Source: Cladosporium sp. IMV 00045 (lineage: Eukaryota > Ascomycota > Dothideomycetes > Cladosporiales > Cladosporiaceae). Taken from it: a DNA stretch of 64,000 bases. Below, one piece after another: positions 1 to 11,567 of this stretch (positions are counted from its first letter, which is position 1; each line of letters opens with the position of its first letter). The notes under the pieces were generated by a model, which made no database searches, was not told the DNA's origin, and saw only the letters and a program-made list of their open reading frames with translations. Position numbers and translations under genes: made by a program. The stretch lies in assembly GCA_001931905.2 (NCBI GenBank), contig MSJI02000101.1, positions 1 to 64,000 of the forward strand, in the 5' to 3' direction.

Positions 1-3000
1 GACTATCTGCAGTGTGATCAAGCCTCCCCCGGGCGTGAACAGCCTTTTTCTTTTGCCAGGACTTGAAGCTTTCGAACTCCTCGTTCTGATTAAGTATTGT
101 TCAGAGGCTCTACTGCGAAGAGCTAACGACAAGCATTCGAGACCATCTCCTACCATTCGCGGATCTTAAAGCGCGAAGAGCTGCTTCCTTTCACAATCGG
201 ACTCATGTCGGTCAAGGGTAAGATCACAACGTGCGGATCGGTCCAAATTACTGACACAATGTAGACACTGATATATCGCTCCTCGATACCACCCTGAAGT
301 GCCTGCCAGTTGGCTAGCAGACCAACGGTAGCGAAGTAAGTGTAGGCAAGTACCAATCTAAGAGTTGGCAGTCGTAAGAATCAGCTATACGTGGGCTTAG
401 GTGGCATTCTCCCAAGAGTTTCCTCCCTCGGAACAAATCGTTCGGAATCTCATTCCAAGAGCCTCACAGGCCTCCATATTTCGTATGTCCTTAATCGCGA
501 CCAGGCACCCAGCAGCGGATCTGGCGTAATCTGATGAATCACGTGCAGCTCTACGTAAGGCATGCATTCAGCTTTGACACGGGCTTCTGGGTCAATTTGC
601 GTAATACCCGCAGTTAATGCTCCCCTTTCGATGGCCGAACGCCTTCTGCGCGTGTCGAAAGCCCGTTTAGCTGGTTGATTGGCGTATGCTCGCAGTTGCA
701 GCGAAAGTAGACTGTATCTCTCGATCTACTTTGAGACAGTAGGCCTCGGTATGCCAGCCTTCCTGCTAGGTGCGACGCATCAGGCATCTGAAAAAGACGG
801 ATTGGAGGCCAAGTTCTGGCTTCCACTCCTGACGATGCAGCCTTACGAGTCGCACGGCTGGCTGAAGTCCGACGCGATCAATGATCGATATATCAATTCA
901 CTCAACGTTACAGAACCAAAGCCTGCCAGCAAGTTCGGCGATAAAGTCAAATTTCTGGCTCGTATTTCTGTTATTCAACAAGATGTACTCGTGGGTCTGG
1001 TCAGCTGACGGTCTTTGCGAATGTGGACCACAGAATAATCTCCGAGGTCAAGGATCAGCAAGAGTGGAAGAAAGTATGTCAGCTCATCAGTAGTGATATG
1101 TCACGGCCTGACAAGGCTAACGAGATATTGTAGGAAGATAGCGATCAAGCCGCGATCTTGGCTGACGAGTCTCGTGAATGTAGTCACTGCTTCTATGCCA
1201 GTAGGGACGTGGAAGATGAGGCATCAGGGGAATATAATCTCCACAACATAGGCCACCCCCTTGTCCGGGATCTTGACTTGAAGTGCGTTTGGGTATCTAT
1301 CGGCACCAGGCTGAGCTGCAGTGCTTCATTCTGCGCATCAAAGCCCTACACTGTGGCAGAGCACGTATGTCGGAAGGAACATGGTGGCGCGGCAAGGGAA
1401 TTGAGTCCAAACATAGTCAGCTTGATCGTAACCCTGATATAATTGTCAATTTCTTTCGATCTCTCGAACCCAGGCGATCTCTGTCTCCAAGCTTTTTCCT
1501 CGAGATTGAATCAAATTCTGCAGACGCCGACTTTCGCTCTGAACGACAACTAGGGTGCAGTCCTAGTATTGACGGCTGGAGAACGATCGATGAAAAATAG
1601 TCTAAATCGTAATATTGATATTCTGAATGGAGGTCAAGATGGCAGTTTTTCGGCGTGGAAGAATCTGAGCGGTATGAAATCACTCATTCCTTTGTTGTTG
1701 TCCGGATCAAATGGTCGCTTCCAAAAATCCCCGATGCGGGCTGAACTGCTCGATGATCACATTCTCGCGATTTGGCAAGGTTCTCGGCGAATCGCTGGCT
1801 GTCATCATACTGGGCATCACCGGTCGATATTGTTGTAGTTCTGCGACCTGGTCAAAACATACTGCCAAGGCGGATATACCCAGCACCACATTGATCTACA
1901 TAAAGAGGCCTGTCAGGGGCTGCAGTAGATAGCCAATCAATCAATCCTTTATTCTTTGAACCTACGTACTTAACAGATATTTCGTCTAATGAGGTCGGCT
2001 TCTCTTGACAACGCTCGAAGACTCCACATGATACACTGACAAGAAAGAACGATGTCCTAGACGTGCAGCTTTGCAGCTTTCCTTTGTCGATGCATTTGTG
2101 CAATTCTAAGAGAATGTCGTCAAATTGCTTCTACCGCTCTTTTATCAACCCTGCCATGGCGATACTTTGATGCAGTGCAAAGACGCAGACGCCGGGTTCT
2201 ATCTGAGCACCATCAAGCCGAAGCAGAAGATGAAGAATAGAAGTCTACAGCCAGCAAACCATCAATGGACTCTCTCGCACCTGGCGCTCCAAGCCACTAT
2301 CAGACATCCGCTGCCCCGGCGCCTAGGTATACCTCTCGCAAGTCGCCTGGACGAATGCATACCGTGATTCGCATAGCCCCTCCCTGCACAATTGTCTGAG
2401 CCTTTACAGGGATTTCGAAATCTCTGGCGTACATTAGGTGTGCATGCATACGCTTTGAAGCTTTCCGTCAACCTCTGCTCACAAGATAAGCATCAGGCTA
2501 TTCAAGCGTCCATTTGCAAATGTCATGTCTGCATGTTCAGCGCTGCCTGACACGAGTCCTCTGGAAAAGGGCCGGTGAGCGGGTTCTGAGGTTGTGAAGA
2601 CTGTGGCCAAGCCCGCATGTGCACTGCCAATCACTAGTCAAAGATACATACCTCCAGGCAGACCTACTTCCATCGAATGCATTGGGAGACGGTTGTCAAA
2701 GCTCGTCTGCCTCCATTGCCGTCCAGATGGCGCCAGCTTCGTAATGTGCGCTGCCGCGCTCCCTTCTGGTTTGCCTCGCTTCTGGTCTGCATCCTTGCAT
2801 CAAAGGACCTTTGCGCCACGTTCCTTGAATGTTGCCATGGCATGTGAAAATCAGAAGCTGCATGAAGCCACCGCCTGGAGCCGAGCAAGAGCGCTTGTAT
2901 CTCACGATTATCTTTGTTGTAGACAGCACAACGCCTGGTACTAACCAATAGGATGAGTGTTCCGAGTTAGATTGTTTAGGAGAGACAGCGCGCTAGTAGC

Positions 3001-3054
3001 GCCTAGATGACGAATGATAACAAGTGGGATTTTCCGAGCTCTGCGCGGTGTAGC
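1..3054. other. gene-poor stretch, no supportable gene
   Basis: No reading frame here has a start codon, a believable splice structure and a recognisable family. Short open stretches exist, for example about 680-1008 on the plus strand and about 150-610 on the minus strand. The latter includes a hydrophobic patch rich in Tyr, Phe, Leu and Trp near 290-350. Stops and frame changes every 50-100 codons break all of them. They may be eroded gene or transposon remnants. I cannot name a family, and no terminal repeats or target-site duplications are visible. Confidence 0.5.
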
Positions 3055-3064
3055 AATATATATA
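3055..3064 (+). promoter_or_regulatory. TATA-like element upstream of 5S rRNA gene
   Basis: An alternating AT run (atatatata, about 3057-3064) lies about 21-29 bp before the first base of the 5S gene. TATA-like sequences at this distance are a known upstream element of dispersed 5S genes in filamentous ascomycetes. This supports an active copy rather than a relic. Confidence 0.5.
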
Positions 3065-3084
3065 CTAGCATCGCTGTTGACGAT

Positions 3085-3203
3085 ACATACGACCATAGGT
3101 CAGTGAAAACTGGGCATCCCGTCCGCTCTGCCATACATAAGCACTGAACCGGGCGACTAGTACTAGAGTGGGTGACCATCTGGGAATCCCGCCTGTTGTA
3201 TGT
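3085..3203 (+). rRNA. 5S ribosomal RNA (dispersed copy)
   Basis: The 119-nt sequence starts ACATACGACCATAGG and ends GTTGTATGT, so the two ends pair to form helix I. Internal landmarks of fungal 5S are present: the ATCCCGTCCGCTC block, the internal promoter region around TAAGC, and GGGTGACCA followed by TGGGAATCCC. A T5 run directly after the gene (3203-3207) fits RNA polymerase III termination. In Pezizomycotina, 5S genes are scattered as single copies rather than placed in the rDNA repeat, and this copy fits that arrangement. No disruption of the helices is evident by eye. Confidence 0.93.
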
Positions 3204-3785
3204 TTTTGGCCAACATCCGTCCTATGGATGTGCAAGCAGTTCCAGTTTTGCCAGCCGCAACGAATATAGATGTGAGAAGACATAGCTGGTAATGCAAGTG
3301 ACTTGCACAAAAGAAGTGCGAGCGTGAGAACTCGGTGACTGATCTGTCAAACTGCAACAAAAAACGACCATCTCAAACAGCTGCGCCGGACTGGCAAGTC
3401 TCAATGATTAGGAATACCTCCCATGAGAAAAAGACTGCAGTTCTGAATTCGTTGCACAACCGGATATGTCAAGTTTGTGCGCCACTCCTCGCCTTGAAGC
3501 ACCCTACCTCCTAGGTGAGTCGTGAAGGCATCATTTGATTCATGGGGCCATCTTTGACAGCAGTCCTAACCGGCTATTCTTTTGCTACGATTCATCGAAA
3601 CATCAGATCTTGTTTCTTATCCTTTGCGAAAGCGGGAATCTGCTACTATTGACTTCTTTGATCAGCCCACGATAGCAAAGTTCCAATAACAAAGAATGGC
3701 TACAGAGCAGAAGAAGGGCGCAATGCAGCTGAGTTGAGAGGAAGCTTTCGATATCTCGGTCCACGAGAGACTGCAGGCATTGGCT
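3204..3785. other. intergenic, nothing recognised
   Basis: The stretch between the 5S gene and the 3' end of the CorA-like gene holds no coding sequence, RNA gene or repeat that I can support. Confidence 0.5.
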
Positions 3786-5543
3786 TTATTCTCCTTTTAT
3801 GTATGAAACGAACGATTTCCACCAAGGCGACGCATCTCTACCGTCGACGAAGAAAACGGTCAGCGTGCCCATCATGATAGGCACTAACATAACGATCCAC
3901 CTCCAGATCGACAGTTCCTCCAACTCCCTGAAGTTCATACCAAAGAAAGATGTCGTAAAAGAAAGAGGTACGAATATGAAAGCAAGAAACGTTAGCTTTG
4001 CAACCCTTTGCGCCTGTGCTATGGCCTTCTTCGCATCTTGGATTGTGACGGTGGACATGAGGACTGTAATTGCCTCTTGACATCGGCGGTCGAGTGCCTG
4101 TGCAACATCCTCAAGATGACTCCAGTCACGCTCGACCGTGCTTCGAGATCTTTGCCCCCGTTCCGAGCTTGCACTGGGCCACTTCGGCGACTGCGCGCTT
4201 GTTATTGAGCTTCGGGTCAGTCGGATTTGTTGTATCAAACGCAAGAGAATTCGTTTCAAATACTTAAGGTTGGGTAATGCATCGAAGTCGTCACTGCTGA
4301 CTTGTGTAAATTGTCCCAGCTTTTGCTCGATCAAGTTCAGGTACTGTTTCATTGACGCAGCGGCCAATTCGAACACCTCGCCGAGAGCATAAAAAGGGTC
4401 TTCAGCCATCAGCTTAGGGTTAAGGCTGGCGCCGTAGTTGATATGAAGCCGAGAAGCACACGGGAGCATCTGTTGCGCATCCGACTCATAGGATTCCGAC
4501 AGCCTGTCTGGAATTAAACCCATGTTGGGCTTATAGCTGACAATGGGTAACAAGTTGAACGCATGTGGATCATGGCTGGCCCTAGAGGCGGATTGCCATA
4601 TCTTGTGTAGTGGGCTGTGAGCCAAATCTTCGCCAGCATCCAACCAAACGAGCACTGGGGGCGTTAGCCAAACCTCAGCAAAGTGTATCGATGTTCAGAA
4701 GACACTCACGAACCCAATCGTTGGATCCCTCCTGTGACTGCATGCAGATAGTAATTCTCTGCTCAATAGCAAAATGCGTATCATCGAAGAGACTGATATC
4801 GCGAGCGACGGAGCTGCCAACACCAGGGTACGTTCCCATGAGTAGTTCCGTCTGGTACGCACGAATAGCATCATCCAAGCGCGACCTGGCTGATTCAAGC
4901 ATGTGTTGCGATCGAAAGACGCGGGCACCGGATCTTCTTCCAATACTGACGATTGGTAGTTCCAGCAAGTTCCAACAGCTTGTAGGCAGAGATGGGGTCG
5001 AGAATTGATTATTTGGGTTGGGTGCGTACGGGAACTCAAGCCATCTTTTGAAAAATTCGGGATCAACGAAGTGACATGACCCAAGAGATCCTAACCATCT
5101 GGCAGAAGGATATCCTCTGAGAAAGAAAACACGGCCAGATGAAGATCTTGATGAGCTTGCACTGCAGGTTACGATATCCTCGGGGCTATCGATATGAGTA
5201 GGGCCTCGTATAGCAAGCACAGAGGCCGAATCGGCTTGGGAGGTAGTCGTCTGTGACTGTCTGTCTCCAGTCGAACGAGCGTCTGCGTCTTGAACAAAGT
5301 CATAGAACGCCAGAAATGGCTGGCTAGGTACAATATTCTGCAATGTTGGTCGGTGCCGAGAAAGAAGGAGTGGCGACAAAAAGGTAGCGAGTTGCCCATG
5401 AGCAGACCCAACTCCAGTCTTTAATACCGAAAACCGTCTTACGCTTTCGGCATAGTCAGCCGAAGTCCCTACAAGTGTCAGCAATGGGCGATGTTGCTGG
5501 CTGATTGGTAAAGCATACAGTTACTAGGGCTGCTAGGTTGCAT
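3786..5543 (-). CDS. CorA-like Mg2+ transporter family membrane protein
   Basis: Three exons are deduced: 5543-5519, 5468-4710 and 4654-3786, joined by introns of 50 and 55 bp, giving about 550 residues. The C-terminus has the CorA hallmark: a long helical region, a first membrane segment ending in the signature FGMNF (canonical YGMNF), a short loop, then a second membrane segment and a charged tail. The large N-terminal half is soluble and family-typical only in being divergent. CorA proteins form pentameric divalent-cation channels. Many fungal relatives are known only by this C-terminal pair of helices, and their transport role is untested. The first exon (25 nt, starting MQPSS) is the least certain part. 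The gene lies downstream of the NLR gene on the same strand. Confidence 0.75.
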
Positions 5544-5972
5544 CGGATCCTCAAACTACGATTCCGACAGTGTCTTTGTGGATTCCTGAGATGATATGGA
5601 CACCACTTTCGCATTCCAGTTGCAAGTAGAGCTGAACAATGCATAGCCTTGTGTGTGCAAGGAGGGTCACTCACTTGATCGGTGACCTTGGGTGGCTGAG
5701 CGCTTGCTCGCGTTGCCGCCCCCCCTACAAGTATTCGCTCGCTTCAAGCCTCAGCCCGAGTGCAGCCTAGTACAGTACTTTTCACAGTGATGCAGCCAAG
5801 GGCGCTTAGGCTTGATCGGTTGCCGCTTGCACGAGTGACCAGGGTACATAATTTGCTCGTTCTAAAAAAAAAAAAAAACATGTTGCCTTGGAAGAACATG
5901 TCCAAATGTCGTTAACAACTTCAGATTCTGTGACTTCTCTCATGACATCCCAAAAGATTACAAGGGCTCATA
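5544..5972. other. intergenic between NLR 3' end and CorA-like gene
   Basis: This 429-bp stretch should contain the CorA-like promoter and the NLR 3' UTR. An uninterrupted A-run of about 15 lies near 5863-5878. No further coding sequence is seen. Confidence 0.5.
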
Positions 5973-8900
5973 TCACCGCGACCAGAAGATCACAAGCTGA
6001 TCATAGTCACATTCTTGCATCTCATCAACTGGACGCTTGTCCTGTGGCCGCAGGCGGCGGCGCAGTGAGTGTGCTTTTCGAAACACTTGCCTGGCCCGCA
6101 CATTGTCTCCTGTTGACAGATAGATCTGCCCCATTTTGTACGTTGTCCGGGCGACTTCGTTACGTAAATAAGGTCGGCTGCGGAATATCTTCAACGCTTG
6201 TTCGATCATGTCGCTTTGACAGTCAGCAATCTGGCCCTATACGGGAAGGATTCACATACCTGGCTTCTGCGGCTTGATTCATACGTATCTTGAGATCTGC
6301 CAGACGGTGGAGCACGTCTCCAACACGATGATGCCCATCGCCCAATGTGGCTCTGTATTGCTTTAGACACCTTGCGTGATACCTGAAGCCCTCGTCCAGG
6401 GCCCCTTGGCTGGTATATACATTGCCCAGTGCGTAGAGTATCTTTCCCGTCCTACTTGATGTCAGCTATCACCAAAATATGAGTGATAAGTCTACTTACT
6501 TGAAAGTCTTCTCATCGTCTGGACCCCACGCATCTTCTTGGATTTGCAATATTTCTTGCAGAACTTGCTTTGCCTCATCATAACGCCCTTGGACCCAGTA
6601 TATGAGTCCCAGATTGGGCTCTGGCCAACTGAGCAAGGTATCATCGTAGTCAGACATCCCCTGAAAAGCTTCGATAGATTTCAAGAAATGTTCGACAGCG
6701 GTGTCATATAGACCGTTCATTCCGTAAGCAACTCCAAGCTCATTCAAGTAAAGCCCATACTCATATTGGCTCTGGTAGCTTGCTGTGTTCGGGTTGGGCT
6801 CAACGGTATTGTCAATCCAAGTTTTAAAGCGGTTCAGGCAGTCTTGAGCGTCGTTGGCCTCCATGCTTGCCGTTGCGGAGTCGAGGTTAGCGCGTCTGAG
6901 CCAATAATTCTCGCTGTCGGTGGATGAGACACCAATCTGGTCGTAGAGTCGTTCAGTGAGCCTCCAGAATTCTTTTGCCTCTTGTGGGAACCCTCGTTCG
7001 AACCAGTACCTGAATATGATCAGCGAGCTTCACGAAAATCGTTGGGCTACACTTACCATCCAGCGTCACTGAAGAGGGATGCGGCGGCGTCTGGGTCCTT
7101 GAATCCATCGTTTTGTAGCATCGATGACTGTGTCTGCTTCAGTCTCACCACGCTGGGGAATATTCTCGCACAGACAGGATATCGATCCGTATTGAAGCGG
7201 TCCTGCAGCTCGATGAAGGGCCATGCGGCGGAAACCGCTTGGAGCGTTGCGTGCAAAAACTCTAGCCGTTCCGATTGAGAGAGGCTCGCAAGGGTGACAT
7301 CTTGTACAATGCGATGCAAAGTCAGATCTCCTGTGGCGTGATTGCAGCCCAGCAAAGAAGACTGTTGAAATTCCAAACGTGCGTCGCAGTATGCCTTGTA
7401 GGTGGATGGGAAGCCGGGGGTTGCCTTCTGTTGCTGAGCCTTCACAAGTATATCATCTGGGATACAGTCTGGATCCAGTAGAGAGGACATGCGGAGTAAA
7501 GCAAGACTTTCGGCAGATAGTCCATCAAGACCTAGGCTTGTTGAAATCTTGAATACTTGAGCGGATCGCGAGGTGTCGTCACCGAACCAATCAAGATGCT
7601 CAATATCACGCTCCTCACATAGACGAAGGAAGTCCTTGCACGATAAACGGAGTCTTGACATCATGCCAGACATTTGAGTCAGCAACAATGGGAGACCACC
7701 AAGCTTGCCAGCTATTTCTCTGACGTATGATTCTTGACCGTCGAACATATTGCTTGGGATGAGCTGCCGCATCATGTCAGATGACTCTTCGATGCTAAAT
7801 GGCGTAACATCAATGCCGAAGTTCGCAGTGTAAGTCTGATCTTTGGCGTGCATGTCGCGGCTGGTGACCAAAACTGAGCCCAATCCGGTCGCAGGCCAAA
7901 AGTCTTCCAAGACATCGTGATGGTCGGCATTGTCGAAAATCAAGAGCCATCTGGCTTCATTTGGAGCTGGCGGGTTCTCTTCGTATGATTTGGCGGGATT
8001 TGACAGCCATCCTTTGACAAGCTCGCACGCAGCCGGAAGATCCGTCGGCTCGTTGGGGTCGACTAGGTCCAGAGCTACCGCAATATTGGCGAACTCTTCT
8101 ATCAAGATGTCTTTGTTGTCAGCGGCTACCCAGAACACTGCGTCAAAATCGTTCTCTCGTCTGTAAGCGTATTCGACAGCGACCTCCGTTTTGCCGGAAC
8201 CTCCAATTCCACAAAGCGCGAATGACTTGAGTGGACCTCTGTCGTGCTTCACCGGAATCTGGTCTTCGCCAACGCTAGCACCAACACTTGTCTGGTCACA
8301 TGGAAGTAGGGCGCGGTCTATCTGCGTGAAGATATCGTCCCTGCCATAGAAGCGGCTATTCCTGTCTCGGCGTGATCTGATGGTGAAACATGGCAAGCGT
8401 GGCGACCTCTTCTGTGTTACGAAGTCGATAGACAGGCGTTTAGGCTCGGCGTGGGAGTCCGGTTGTACTGATGAGCCGGCGACCGCTTCATGACTGGCAT
8501 CTGGCGTCGACAAAGCTACGGGCTCTGTGCCAGATGCCTGCGGAACTTCGCTTCAGGAGCGTTACTTTTGCTTCTTAACGTGAAGGGAGCCTTCTTCGTA
8601 TTGATAGCTGTCGTCTGTTAGTCTCAATGTCTTCTATTGGGATTCAAACTCTCACCCGCGGTAGCGGCAGCCGAAAGCCAGCTTCAGCACTGGTAAATGC
8701 TTTCTCAATGAAGTCGCTGATGACAGAAAATCCGGTACTTTGCACATCAATCTTGCACAAATCGTAATGGTTGCACTCAAGCGCAATGCGTTCTTCTTGA
8801 TCCACCCCAACCTTGCAAGAAGCTTCCGTGAGAATCTTTGATGCCAATCGTGTCAGCCTGAACTTCTCCAAAGAATGTGCTGGCAATCACCTGGGTGTCT

Positions 8901-9706
8901 TTGTGCCTTGGTATTCGTGCAAATGTATTCCTGTAGACCTTTGAAGTCTTTGCTTCCCACGCTGATAGCACTGGCACCGTGATGTATACATGTCTGAAGT
9001 CGCGGCTGACGTTTTCTAAGAGACCAATGTCTCCCACTGGATCGAGTGAGCCGCGAGGTAGAGGTTTGTGCGAGGCGCAGCGTAGGATGAGCTCTATCAG
9101 ATTTGTGCGAAGGTCTTGCTTGGATTCTATATGTGGTGTACCAAGGAAGAGGATGCCGCCGAAGGTGTCCAGAGTCGCCTGATGTTGGTAGAATTGACTT
9201 CGAAGTTCGCAGAGGGCCTGACCACATAAGCAAGCGCCAAAACCTTGGACGACTTGATCCTAACCTTCTTCAGTATTATTCCTCCGAGGCTGTGGCAGAT
9301 GAAAAACGTAGGATAACGATGCTGCCCTGGATGTCATTACCGAATTTTGTTTCATCACTTCTCGCAGGCACTCACGGAATCTTGTTTCCAGTGCTGGTCC
9401 AGACATGACAGCAACCTTGATCCCTCGGTAAGTAGTTGCCGAAAGATCGAATCCTCTGAGGAGTTGTTGATGGTATAGGGGTACGCAGATATCTGCAATC
9501 GCCGTTTGCAGCCCACTGAAACTCTTTCGAGCCACTTTCTTGAACCACGTAGCCAGTCTTGCGGTTCCGGCATTCCAGCTCCGTGGATGACAAAGATCCT
9601 ATATTCTATGTCAGTAAATGCACCTTGAAAGAAGGAAATGTTGCATTTACTCGGCTTCCCGTTCACCCCTGACAAGGGGATCGGCCGGATACAGAGGCTC
9701 GAACAT
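5973..9706 (-). CDS. NOD-like receptor: alpha/beta-hydrolase fold, NB-ARC, TPR
   Basis: Nine exons are deduced: 9706-9651, 9598-9376, 9321-9265, 9217-8939, 8865-8656, 8537-7057, 7009-6500, 6451-6260 and 6213-5973. All phases agree, giving 1082 residues. Residues 20-275 match the serine-hydrolase-like (lipase/DUF676 type) N-terminal domain of fungal NLRs: HGAG near residue 23, nucleophile motif CHSLGG near 102-107, and GGILFLGTPH near 132-141. NB-ARC follows, with P-loop GIGGSGKT (about 385-392), Walker B LLIFDNAD (about 473-480) and a GLPL motif near 555. The C-terminal 250 residues are TPR-like helices. Such STAND proteins sense ligands and oligomerise; several control heterokaryon incompatibility. 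The exon 4/5 junction is the weakest: its donor is GTCTAC, and the acceptor could be 3 nt away (8862). Confidence 0.85.
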
Positions 9707-10571
9707 GTTGCCTCGCAGAATGCTTGGAAGTCTGTTGTCAACCGGAAAATACGTACAAGGTGATGGCAAGAGAACATGGGACCTAGACTAACATCGCGCT
9801 GACCCTCTTTCTTCAACGCTCCTATCTCAAGGCGTTTCAAAGAGGGGCTGTGTTGCTGCGCAAGCGATGTGCGCCGCACAGCCGCAGCTCATGCAGCCGG
9901 GCGCTTGCAGCTGTGTACTGAGGTATTTAGCATGACTAGGACCGCCTATGCCAATATGTTGACGAACCTTCTGGTATAATGGTTTACATTCGCCAAAAGC
10001 CCATCTTCACGGAACGAGGGGCAAGCCAAAGTCGAGGTTTCGATCGCCGCAATTGCTTCGCAACCATTCCACTGAGAAGTGCATCACGCCACTAGATCCT
10101 ACGGTGGCCTGCACACGGCCTTCCTGTTGATGAAGACTTCTCTGCGTCAAGCTAGGCCAGGCAGAGAAGGCCTTTTTGGACCGAGACTCTCGCCTCAGGA
10201 TCTCGCATGCAACCCAAAAGACTGAGCTCATGCTGCGCCTTTCGCGCAACTCAGGCGCTTACTTGCCTAGGCGAGTCATCTCTACCTCAATATCGTTATC
10301 AACTGTGGCAAGGAATCTGGAAACAAAGCTAGGCAAAGGAAGCAGTGTCCTGCCGTTATTTGTATTCCTTGTCTGAAAAAGCATCCAAGACTTTGCAATT
10401 TTTAATAAAGAGCGAAACGAAGCTAATCATCACAAAAAGTGCCAGCACCATTTCTTGACTGACTTCTCAGTACCAAACCCCCAACATCAACGAACCACTC
10501 TCACCAATCCACGACATTGCAAGAACAGCTTGACCCACCACTCAAGTATCCTTCAACTCCACCATCTAAAT
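9707..10571. other. intergenic: NLR promoter side and GH62 3' side
   Basis: This 865-bp stretch lies between two minus-strand genes. It holds short unrelated open frames only. No repeat, RNA gene or extra NLR exon is recognised. The NLR start chosen at 9706 is the first ATG that splices in frame to the hydrolase-like domain. Confidence 0.45.
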
Positions 10572-11567
10572 CTAAACAGACAGCGTAAGAAGACCCGGAC
10601 GGTACGGAAGAGCATCATAGTCCGCATCAGAGTTAGGATCGCGGCCCTGGTAAAGCAACTGCAAGTTGCAAGCATCAACAGGGAAAGTCTGATCAGCGGA
10701 AGTGCGAATCAAATCGCCGTGAGAAATATCGTTAGTCCAAGTGGCGCCGCTGTTCGCCTTACCAGCGAACGGAGCACTCTCGTCGCCAGCCTGCACGGTC
10801 CACTCGCCATCGAGGCTGTCGGCCGTGAAAGAGCGGAAGTAGCGGCCGCCGCTTCCCTGCGCCTCAACGATCATGAGGTACTTATTCTGGCCCTCGAGAG
10901 TGTAGACTTGCACGGCCTCGAAGAGTTTCTGCGGCGTGTCCTCCATGATCGTCTCGTAGGCGGTGCCGAAACTGCCGGGGAAGTCGTCGATGGGCATGGA
11001 GGAGCGATAGATCTTGCCGTTGTCGCCGCAGAAGAACAGGTACATGTTCTCGCTGTCGCCGATGACGGTCTGGTCGATGGCGCCCGTGTCGGACTCGATT
11101 TGGCCTTCGAAGAGAGGCTGAGCGGCGGACCAGGAGAGGGCATCGGTGGGGTCGTCAGAGGTGCGGTAGCTGAATGCCGTGGGGCCCCACTGGTGCGCGA
11201 GGATCCAGGTCGACTTGGGCTCGAAGTAGAACAGCGTCGGGGCCACGGCAGTCTCGGCCATGGGGTCCTGAGCGGCGCTGCTCATCTCGGACCACTCGCT
11301 GAAAGTGCCGAATGCCATGGAGCTGTAGGAAGCAGAGGCATCGCTGAACGTGGCGTAGACGAGGTGCTTGCCGTCAATGGGCGAGTAGGTAAAGTCCTTG
11401 AGGGAGGACCAGCCATTCTCCGGCTGAGCGAGAGCCTCAGTCGAAGTCCAGCTGTAGGTCGAGGGCAACTCGCAACCAGACTGTGCCGCGACTTTGTTGG
11501 CGGACGCTGCCAGCAGCGTGGCGCTGGTCAACAGCACGTTCTTCTTGGAGGTCTGGACCTTCGGCAT
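10572..11567 (-). CDS. secreted GH62 alpha-L-arabinofuranosidase
   Basis: This intronless gene encodes 331 residues, the usual size for a GH62 enzyme without a carbohydrate-binding module. The chosen ATG at 11567 begins [10 protein letters not shown] followed by a hydrophobic stretch, a plausible signal peptide ending near residue 28. The mature part starts with the family pattern [20 protein letters not shown]. The catalytic base Asp is in LKDFTYSP (about residue 58), a second conserved Asp in [10 protein letters not shown], and the acid Glu in [15 protein letters not shown]62 enzymes remove arabinose side chains from arabinoxylan outside the cell. The open frame continues upstream to about 11648 without an ATG, so the longer form is unlikely. 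The function is clear from motifs. Confidence 0.93.
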   Translation of the reverse strand: MPKVQTSKKNVLLTSATLLAASANKVAAQSGCELPSTYSWTSTEALAQPENGWSSLKDFTYSPIDGKHLVYATFSDASASYSSMAFGTFSEWSEMSSAAQDPMAETAVAPTLFYFEPKSTWILAHQWGPTAFSYRTSDDPTDALSWSAAQPLFEGQIESDTGAIDQTVIGDSENMYLFFCGDNGKIYRSSMPIDDFPGSFGTAYETIMEDTPQKLFEAVQVYTLEGQNKYLMIVEAQGSGGRYFRSFTADSLDGEWTVQAGDESAPFAGKANSGATWTNDISHGDLIRTSADQTFPVDACNLQLLYQGRDPNSDADYDALPYRPGLLTLSV

